Translations under genes and position numbers: made by a program
Origin: Bartonella sp. CM31XJBT
GTDB lineage: Bacteria; Pseudomonadota; Alphaproteobacteria; Rhizobiales; Rhizobiaceae
NCBI RefSeq assembly: GCF_028618555.1
Contig: NZ_JAQITD010000007.1
Location: 33,750 to 97,749 of the forward strand
Direction of reading: 5' to 3'
DNA: 64,000 nucleotides
Notes under the pieces: generated by a model
Databases searched by the model: none
Told to the model about the DNA's origin: nothing
The model's input: the letters and a program-made list of their open reading frames with translations, nothing else
Shown: piece by piece, positions 57,911 to 64,000 of the stretch
Layout of the letters: each line of letters begins with the position of its first letter
Position numbering within the stretch: the stretch's first letter is position 1

Positions 57911-58809
57911 TTTTTACGACTTTTCTGTTGTCTTTGTCTATCAAGTTCACGGCTCAAGAGCCTTTCAAGAGCCGCAGCGATATCGCCTAAATCATTACGA
58001 TAGCCACTCAAAGCACGCATAAGGCTATTATACATAACAACGGCAGGAATAGCTACAAAAAGCCCCATAGCCGTTGCGAATAAGGCTTCAGCAATCCCAG
58101 GCGCCACCACATCAAGTCGCGTTGTCTGAGACTGAGCAATCCCAATAAAAGAGTTCATAATTCCCCAAACAGTTGCAAAAAGACCCACAAAAGGAGCAAT
58201 TGCACCAATGGTTGCAAGAACAGCGCTTCCACATGCAACACGGCGTGTAGCAGCCAACAAGCAGCGTGACAAAAGCGAATGAACCCTTTCTTTTAAACCT
58301 TCATGAACATCGCGAGCCTTAGCATCGCGAACATCGCGGGAAACATCTTCATATTGATTGCTCTCCTCATAAAAGAGAATATCTTCAATCGTTTGTGCAC
58401 TTTCCCCTGCACTGATTTTTTCACCAGAGCTTTCGTTTATCCCTTCAGGAGCAGAAAAATGAACCTGTTGTGCAGAAAGATAAACCTCTTTCAGAACTTC
58501 TTTGAGAAAAAACACTCCAGCCCCTTTACTTTCTTTCAAGCTAGCTGCCAAACGCGTAAGAGTCTGAGCATTAAGAACCAATTGAAGTTCATGACGTACT
58601 CTTCGTTTTGCTAAAGTGATCTCAATAATTTTTACAAAAGCAATTGTCCAAGACATAAGAGAGGCAAGTAACAAAATAATGATAACAGCTTTTACCACCC
58701 AATCAGCAGCCATAAACATAGAAAAAGGAGAAAAATCATGCGCTGTCACTACAGCAGACATATTATCTAAAGGGACTGTTTTATCTAAAGGGACTGTTTC
58801 AGATTCCAT
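57907..58809 (-). CDS. exbB: ExbB/TolQ-family proton channel protein
   Basis: 300 residues from ATG 58809 (MESETVPLD); an upstream ATG at 58875 adds 22 residues and cannot be excluded. MotA/TolQ/ExbB proteins form the proton channel around ExbD. Helix 1 is VKAVIIILLLASLMSWTIAF; the conserved core is GSAVLATIGAIAPFVGLFATVWGIMNSF and GIAEALFATAMGLFVAIPAVVMYN. A long acidic cytoplasmic insert (about 110-180) lies between. The first ~30 residues contain a short repeat (TVPLDKTVPLD). No tonB gene is visible here. Confidence 0.88.
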   Translation of the reverse strand: MESETVPLDKTVPLDNMSAVVTAHDFSPFSMFMAADWVVKAVIIILLLASLMSWTIAFVKIIEITLAKRRVRHELQLVLNAQTLTRLAASLKESKGAGVFFLKEVLKEVYLSAQQVHFSAPEGINESSGEKISAGESAQTIEDILFYEESNQYEDVSRDVRDAKARDVHEGLKERVHSLLSRCLLAATRRVACGSAVLATIGAIAPFVGLFATVWGIMNSFIGIAQSQTTRLDVVAPGIAEALFATAMGLFVAIPAVVMYNSLMRALSGYRNDLGDIAAALERLLSRELDRQRQQKSRKK

Positions 58810-59803
58810 TTTTATCTCACATTCTTCTAGTCTTATCTTTTTTATGAGCTGGATCGTCACCCCGCATAGCATCACTGTTCCACAATGCCACTACCCTTTT
58901 AACGTCACTTTCGCATTTCTCTTAAGAAAGAAAACTTGATAAATCAAGTATAGTTTTATTCCACAAGCTCTCTCTTATTCTAAAGAAATCACTCAGGAAA
59001 TTTTCTCTAACAATTCAACAAGTTTCTCTTACCTAATCAATTTATTGCATAAATTAGGCAAAATGATAAACTTACAAGAAATATCGCATATAATATTTTC
59101 ATTTATAAGAATAATTTATCATCGTTCCTGTTGAATGAATTCCTCATATCGCCAAGCTTCTCTCATTTCAGCAGCTCTTTTAAATCCAACAAAATATTTG
59201 CTTACATGGAATAAGCAGTAAAAATATCATAAAATTCTTGGAGAAAAGGATATGCACATCTTTAACAACCAGTGCACTAAAATACCTTCTATCCGAAAAT
59301 AAAAATATACTTTACATTTTTAGCATCTTAAACTGACCAAAAGTATAAAGTATAACGGGAGAGCGCTTGTTGCCCCCAAATACACAGAGAGCAAAGAACA
59401 GCAATATTATTTTCTTTTTCTTCTGCAAAAGCATAAAAATGACATTAACTTCTGCCGCAAAATCACAATAACCATGTTTTTTATCTGTCACAAGCCTAAA
59501 AAATAAGCCTCAACACGCTTTTTAAAAAAACTTTTATAAAAAAACTGCGCCATGAGAAACTGAAGAATGGAGCTAAATTCCTGCAAAAGCATAAGACAAT
59601 TTTCAACCGATGTGATCCTTTACGAACAGAGCATATTGTATAGGCGAGATTTATTTTATCAAAAACAATTTTAAATTCGACAAAATGAAAGGAACCAAAA
59701 AAAACTTTTGGCGTTACTCAAGCAGTGAAAATTTTCACTCCAATGCAAATGATCACTATGAACACACCAATACAAATATAATGAATCAAGAGGGAAAAAT
59801 ATC
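58810..59803. other. No gene recognised
   Basis: Intergenic between exbB (minus) and the DUF883 gene (plus), so it should hold both promoters. Strongly A+T-rich. No RNA gene or repeat was recognised. Confidence 0.5.
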
Positions 59804-60130
59804 ATGGCCCATAATAAAACAACACAGCACGATAAAACAGTCGTAGAAAAAGACCTACAAGGACAATTAGAAAAGTTACGCACTGAAGTTTCAGGGATTA
59901 CCTCAACTCTGACAGACCTTGGTGCAAACAAATTTAACGCCGCCAAAGACAAAGCGGAAAAACTATATCACTCAGCGAAAGAAAGTGGTGAAGACATGAT
60001 GTCTCAAGCAAAAGACAAAATCAGTGATCTTGAACAAACCATGAATCAATGCGTTCGCAAAAATCCTGGCAAAAGCGTTTTGTTTGCCGCAGGGGTTGGT
60101 TTTATTCTTTCTCAATTACTGCGTCGTTAA
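59804..60130 (+). CDS. DUF883 / ElaB-YqjD-type membrane-anchored protein
   Basis: 108 residues, ATG 59804 behind GAGGGAAAAATATC. A long charged helix (about 10-80: EKDLQGQLEKLRTEVSGITSTL..., KDKAEKLYHSAKESGEDMMSQAKDK) ends in a short C-terminal membrane helix (GKSVLFAAGVGFILSQLLRR). This is the layout of ElaB/YqjD proteins, which are tail-anchored in the inner membrane and in E. coli associate with ribosomes. Only three bases before the next gene. Confidence 0.85.
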   Translation: MAHNKTTQHDKTVVEKDLQGQLEKLRTEVSGITSTLTDLGANKFNAAKDKAEKLYHSAKESGEDMMSQAKDKISDLEQTMNQCVRKNPGKSVLFAAGVGFILSQLLRR

Positions 60131-60133
60131 GCA

Positions 60134-60577
60134 ATGCATAAGTTTATCGCTCCTCTTTTAAACAATCTTGTCGGTGGAGGGCTTAAAAGCACAGTCAAGC
60201 AAGTACGCCTTCAAGCAATTTGCTATGGGTTTATTGGCATTTCATTCTTCATGTCTTTGCTTTTTTTATGTATCATCGGTTTTATTGCGTTATGTTCTGT
60301 TATGAAGCCTCTTGCCGCTGCTAGTATCATGTTTTTAATTTGTCTTTCTCTTGCGGGATTAGGTCTTATTATCAGTCGGGTTTTCAAGGCTTATCAACGC
60401 TATGACCAACAAAAAAAGACAGAAGAACAACGCCATAAACTAATGACAGATGCGACCGTTTCCAGCCTTGCTGCTCTCAGTCAACATCTCCCTTTTGCCA
60501 AATTGGGTGTTCCCATTCTCGGACTTGCAACTTATTTTCTGTGGAAAAAAGATAAAAAAGACCGCTTTTCAGAGTAA
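60134..60577 (+). CDS. Putative holin-superfamily / DUF1469-like membrane protein
   Basis: 147 residues. Two adjacent membrane helices (about 30-52 and 57-79) follow a short amphipathic N-terminus, then a charged linker (RYDQQKKTEEQRHK) and a third hydrophobic stretch near 115-135. The pair DUF883 then DUF1469-like (YqjD-YqjE) is a common operon; the order and three-base spacing here agree. Function unknown; probably envelope stress-related. Confidence 0.75.
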   Translation: MHKFIAPLLNNLVGGGLKSTVKQVRLQAICYGFIGISFFMSLLFLCIIGFIALCSVMKPLAAASIMFLICLSLAGLGLIISRVFKAYQRYDQQKKTEEQRHKLMTDATVSSLAALSQHLPFAKLGVPILGLATYFLWKKDKKDRFSE

Positions 60578-60613
60578 AATATGTAAAGCTGTCACTCTAA
60601 ATCCCCCTCTCAA

Positions 60614-60650
60614 TGTGCTTTCTTTTGCTATAAAAGAAAGCACATTTTTT
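60614..60650 (+). terminator. Strong intrinsic terminator
   Basis: TGTGCTTTCTTTT and AAAAGAAAGCACA form a perfect 13-bp stem with a five-base loop, followed by six T, 37 bases after the stop. Confidence 0.95.
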
Positions 60651-61166
60651 CCTCATAGTCTCTTTAGCTTCTCCAAGCGCCTGAAAAGAAATCCCCTTCA
60701 TTTTGGTTAAAAATTCCATAGAACCGCTACAATCTCTTTCAGATTGCACAACCCATGTTTCATAAACATAGCAACATGAGGCAATGTGCTTCAGTTAAAA
60801 ATTCTGGTTTGATTTGAAGCAATTGGTTGTTTTTTGAAGGCAAGGTGTTTTCAGTTTTACCTTTTCTCTATTTTTTCATAAGCCTTTTTTCATGACCATA
60901 GGTCACATCAGTAGTTTGCATGTGTTCATATTTTTCTGAACACTCATGTTTGTTACAATGACTATTTTGTTTAGGAGAAGGAAACGCGCTCTCCTATAGC
61001 ACTGACCAACAGCAAACTTTAAACACAATAATTTTCCATGAAGAGCGTTGCCCCTCCAGCCCTATATAGCTTGTGGTCAACTTTTCCCTGATAAAGCTCG
61101 CAGTAAAATATTGTCTTAATTTTTAAATAGTGCTTGAGAGGACGCTTTATCAATAATGGTCAATAA
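60651..61166. other. No gene recognised
   Basis: Spacer between convergent genes; A+T-rich with no repeat noted. Confidence 0.5.
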
Positions 61167-61910
61167 TTAATTATGGTCAATGGGATTATAGCTTCCGTGA
61201 TCTCTTCGCCAATCTTCTGGTTGTTGAAATTTGCTCGACCACAAGCCATTTTGTGCTTTTTGAGCAGCAGATTGTAGGGTTTTATAGTCTGCAGGGGATG
61301 GGAAATTATGCTGATCTTTTGTCAACACCATCAACCCTTCAGCAAGCCCCAAACGTGCCAGATCAACCCCATCCACAAAACATTGTGCATAATGAACCTG
61401 TTGAATGACACGTGCTTGCCGACAAGTAACCTTTTTATCGATTGTTTTTGAAACAAGCCAAGCCGTAACAAAAGCACCGCATGGCCACTTAACGCCATTG
61501 CGTGAAGCAAATTGCCTCATTTCACAGCTTTCCACACCATATAAGCGGATATCACGGACAATCTTTTTTCTCCACCCATCATCCACAAGCGTGATCATTT
61601 TAAAGGTCACACCACTTGTGACCTGTATAGCACCGGAATAAACCGGCACATTTTCTTCATAAAATTGTGATGCGAGTGGTTCTGAATGCAATAGCACATT
61701 TTGTTGGTTTACGTCTTGTTTGTTTGCATAATCTATCAATTGTGACTTTGGATTTTGAACGGGATTTTCTATTGTCTTTTCTGATCCTTTTAAAAAAGAA
61801 GTTTGCATAAGTTGTTCATTATTTTTACTTAAATAAAAGTATCCCAAAATAATAATACAAATTAAGACAATATATTTAGGCGCTGCTCGAAGATATTTTA
61901 AAAGTATCAT
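61167..61910 (-). CDS. Membrane-anchored staphylococcal-nuclease-like (SNase) protein
   Basis: 247 residues, ATG 61910. An N-terminal membrane helix (about 12-27) and a ~60-residue linker precede an SNase fold (about 90-230): IRLYGVESCE carries the Arg and Glu spaced eight apart, as R35 and E43 of nuclease, and FVDGVDLARLGLAEGLMVL is the conserved later strand. The second active-site Arg (normally in YGR-x-LA) is not evident; the text there is QQVHYAQCF. DNase activity is therefore uncertain. Divergently transcribed from virB2, sharing its upstream region. Confidence 0.7.
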   Translation of the reverse strand: MILLKYLRAAPKYIVLICIIILGYFYLSKNNEQLMQTSFLKGSEKTIENPVQNPKSQLIDYANKQDVNQQNVLLHSEPLASQFYEENVPVYSGAIQVTSGVTFKMITLVDDGWRKKIVRDIRLYGVESCEMRQFASRNGVKWPCGAFVTAWLVSKTIDKKVTCRQARVIQQVHYAQCFVDGVDLARLGLAEGLMVLTKDQHNFPSPADYKTLQSAAQKAQNGLWSSKFQQPEDWRRDHGSYNPIDHN

Positions 61911-62068
61911 TTTGAATATTACTATATTTTTTGTTCATTAAATAATAAAAGATTAAATATTATTAATTTATCGATAGAAAAAATTATTTTTTTCATTTAT
62001 ATGATTCCCGAATAATATTTTGAATATTAATTTTATAAACAACTTAAACATAAAGCGGGGAAATTTTC

Positions 62069-62419
62069 ATGAAAAACATGAATAATTCGTTCAGTTGTGA
62101 ACATACCTTACAAAAAACTATTCTATCTAACACCCAAAAGAAATGGTTAACAGCAGCATTGATGCTGTTTATTGCCTTCATGGCACTGAGTGAACCAGCA
62201 TTTGCAGATGGCGGCTTCGGAAAAATTGAAACTGCTCTTGATAAAATCATTGAAGCTTTAACAGGAAAAATTGCAACATCAATTGCAACCATTGCGGTTG
62301 CTGGTATTGGGCTTGCCTGGATTGCTGGTTATGTTGAAATGCGTAAAGCATTTTTTGTTTGTGTTGGCATCGGCATTGTTATGGGTGCATCGCAAATTGT
62401 ATCAATGTTTTCCCATTAA
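62069..62419 (+). CDS. virB2: VirB2 pilin, type IV secretion
   Basis: 116 residues, ATG 62069 behind GGGGAAATTTTC. Major pilus subunit. A long signal sequence (WLTAALMLFIAFMALSEPAFA) precedes the mature ~70-residue pilin DGGFGKIETAL..., with two membrane helices (about 66-84 and 91-110: IATIAVAGIGLAWIAGYVE, FVCVGIGIVMGASQIV). First gene of the VirB operon; 19 bases from virB3. Confidence 0.9.
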   Translation: MKNMNNSFSCEHTLQKTILSNTQKKWLTAALMLFIAFMALSEPAFADGGFGKIETALDKIIEALTGKIATSIATIAVAGIGLAWIAGYVEMRKAFFVCVGIGIVMGASQIVSMFSH

Positions 62420-62437
62420 ACGTTGCCTTTCAAAGCC

Positions 62438-62764
62438 ATGAAAGAGCACGACAAGCTAACAGAAGATACGTTATTTCTTGCTTGCACGCGCCCTGCAATG
62501 ATCGCAGGCGTGACGGTGGAAGCTATGGGATTAAATGGGATAGGAACGATGATATTGTTCATTATGGCAGGCAATATTTTTCTTCTAACCTTTGGTGTGA
62601 TGCTGCATTTCATATTCAAGGAAATCCTAAAGCATGACCATAACAAATTTCGTATTCTTCTGACATGGCAAAAGACATCTATTTTTGCCAGAAATTCGAG
62701 TCTATGGGGTGGGGGAAGTATTTCTCCATTACGATTAATTCGTAATTATGAGGAATTACAATGA
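62438..62764 (+). CDS. virB3: VirB3, type IV secretion inner-membrane protein
   Basis: 108 residues from ATG 62438; a TTG five codons upstream is an alternative and neither has a strong site. DTLFLACTRPAMIAGVTVEAMG is the typical VirB3 start; two hydrophobic stretches follow (about 29-50). The stop overlaps the virB4 start (ATGA), as VirB3 and VirB4 act together. Confidence 0.92.
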   Translation: MKEHDKLTEDTLFLACTRPAMIAGVTVEAMGLNGIGTMILFIMAGNIFLLTFGVMLHFIFKEILKHDHNKFRILLTWQKTSIFARNSSLWGGGSISPLRLIRNYEELQ

Positions 62765-64000
62765 ATAGAACAGAGCGCAAACGTGAAAAGCAGCCAGAAG
62801 CGATCATTCCTTATGTGCGCCATGTCAATAAACACATCATTGCGCTGGATTCACGCGCTCTCATGTCCGTTATTAAACTTGAAGGGATTAACTTTGAGAC
62901 AGCGGATATTATTGATCTGAACGTTCTTCACGAACAGCTCAATAATCTGTTTAAAAACATCGCGGATGAACGGATAGCGCTTTATAGCCATATTATCAGA
63001 AAGCGTGAAACCGTTTATCCGGATGGGACTTTTAGATCGGCATTTGCCAAGCAATTAGATGATAAATATCGTGAACGGATGATTTCACAGGAGCTTTATC
63101 GCAATGATCTTTATCTTTCTATTTTGTGGAATCCACACGTTGATCAAACGGATAAATTAGTGGAGTTTTTCAAACGTTTAGGCAAAGCCAAGCAAGAAAA
63201 GACAGAAGTTGACGCAGAGTCCATTCGCAAGCTTGAAGATATTACGACAGATCTTATTCAAAATTTAGAGCGTTATGGTGCAAAAAGACTGAGCCTTTAT
63301 GAACATGAAGGTAATATTTATTCGCAGCAAAGTGAGTTTATCCACCAATTGGTAGGCGGTCGTCGTGAACGCATACCGTTGACATGGGGGACGATAGCGT
63401 CGACTGTTTATTCAGACCGTCTCATTTTTGGGAAAGAGATCATAGAAATACGCACCGAGGCGGGACAGCGTTTTGCGGGCATGTTTGGTTGGAAAGAATA
63501 TCCAGCAAAAACCAGGGTAGGCATGGCGGATGGTTTGCTCACCCTTCCCTTTGAATTTATTTTCACCCAATCTTTTGTTTTCAAGAGCAAAAACATTGCC
63601 AAGCAGATTATGGGGCGCAAACAAAACCAAATGGTCAATGCAGGAGACCGTGCGGGCTCACAAATTATGGAACTGGATGATGCGCTTGATGATCTTGAAT
63701 CCAATCGTTTTGTTTTAGGGGAGCATCATTTATCATTGGCAGTTTTTGCTGATACGCCACAAGAGTTAGCGGATAATCTTGCCAAAGCGCGTTCTCGTCT
63801 TACAGATGGTGGGGCTGTGATTGCACGGGAAGATTTAGGGTTAGCGGCGGCTTGGTGGGCACAATTGCCTGGTAATTATGCTTATCGCACCCGCTCTGGG
63901 GCGATAACCAGCCGCAATTATGCAGCGCTTTCTCCATTTCATTCTTTTCCGGTTGGGAAAATAGATGGCAATGTGTGGGGACCAGCGGTAGCCTTGATGA
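62761..64000 (+). CDS. virB4: VirB4 ATPase, type IV secretion (3' end outside window)
   Basis: At least 413 residues, open to the window edge; ATG 62761 behind GAGGAATTACA. The visible part is the N-terminal CagE/TrbE/VirB domain: RHVNKHIIALDSRALMSVIK, QLNNLFKNIADERIALYSHI, SLYEHEGNIYSQQSEFIHQL, and the approach to the ATPase (GAITSRNYAALSPFHSFPVG). The Walker motifs are expected beyond 64000. In Bartonella the VirB/VirD4 machine exports Bep effectors; whether this operon is VirB or the related Vbh cannot be decided from these genes. Confidence 0.96.
   Translation, partial: MNRTERKREKQPEAIIPYVRHVNKHIIALDSRALMSVIKLEGINFETADIIDLNVLHEQLNNLFKNIADERIALYSHIIRKRETVYPDGTFRSAFAKQLDDKYRERMISQELYRNDLYLSILWNPHVDQTDKLVEFFKRLGKAKQEKTEVDAESIRKLEDITTDLIQNLERYGAKRLSLYEHEGNIYSQQSEFIHQLVGGRRERIPLTWGTIASTVYSDRLIFGKEIIEIRTEAGQRFAGMFGWKEYPAKTRVGMADGLLTLPFEFIFTQSFVFKSKNIAKQIMGRKQNQMVNAGDRAGSQIMELDDALDDLESNRFVLGEHHLSLAVFADTPQELADNLAKARSRLTDGGAVIAREDLGLAAAWWAQLPGNYAYRTRSGAITSRNYAALSPFHSFPVGKIDGNVWGPAVALM

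Overview
The window is very probably chromosomal DNA of a Bartonella species (Alphaproteobacteria, Hyphomicrobiales). The grounds are low GC, a CIRCE-controlled groES-groEL operon, class II fumarase, an Omp25/Hbp-type hemin-binding outer-membrane protein, an MbfA-like iron exporter behind a perfect Irr (ICE) box, exbB-exbD, and the start of a virB2-virB3-virB4 type IV secretion operon running off the right edge. I cannot name the species. Roughly the left 40 kb is accessory DNA with few recognisable genes; the right 24 kb is mostly core genes embedded in decayed repeats.

Layout. 1-7.9 kb: phage-type replication genes (DnaT-like C-terminus, Toprim/DnaB primase-helicase with a repeat-built linker), a tandem family of small polytopic membrane proteins on the minus strand, and a DUF6456-like phage accessory gene. 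7.9-12.3 kb: non-coding DNA with a striking array of 86-bp units, each holding two hairpins. 12.3-31.2 kb: four minus-strand clusters of short membrane proteins built from two recurring modules. Module A is two membrane helices followed by a basic coiled coil. Module B is one membrane helix followed by a basic helix, and in two genes B is fused to a ~290-residue soluble domain. The clusters include a ~3.2-kb segmental duplication, a homopolymer frameshift and a VNTR-encoded tail. An FMN reductase and a Rossmann-fold protein interrupt the clusters at 17.3-18.4 kb. 33-39.4 kb: a phage-type gene, a YopJ-family acetyltransferase with an intact catalytic triad, a phage lysis cassette (GH24 endolysin, overlapping spanins, small membrane protein) and an integrase fragment. 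40-64 kb: groEL/groES, fumC, hbp, tRNA-Leu, YqaA/DedA, dsbB, PemK-like, a hypothetical gene, mbfA, dut, exbB/exbD, DUF883/DUF1469 pair, SNase-like and virB2-4.

Two patterns cut across the window. First, core genes have decayed partial copies of themselves on one flank (groEL 3' end twice, fumC internal part, dut full length, exbD part, DnaT-like C-terminus), which points to repeated local tandem duplication. Second, much of the apparently empty DNA consists of degenerate copies of the N-terminal (DUF4102, arm-binding) part of a P4-type tyrosine integrase with its upstream flank. Minisatellites are also frequent. I recognised no transposase, so the duplications are more easily explained by recombination and failed or repeated island integration than by insertion sequences.

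How the genes may work together: the replication, lysis and integrase pieces are remnants of prophage or phage-like elements. The VirB operon supplies a machine for delivering effectors into host cells, and the YopJ homologue is a candidate effector although no type III system is visible. Hbp, MbfA and ExbBD all concern haem or iron. The A/B membrane arrays are the best candidate for an undescribed system; their function cannot be read from sequence alone.
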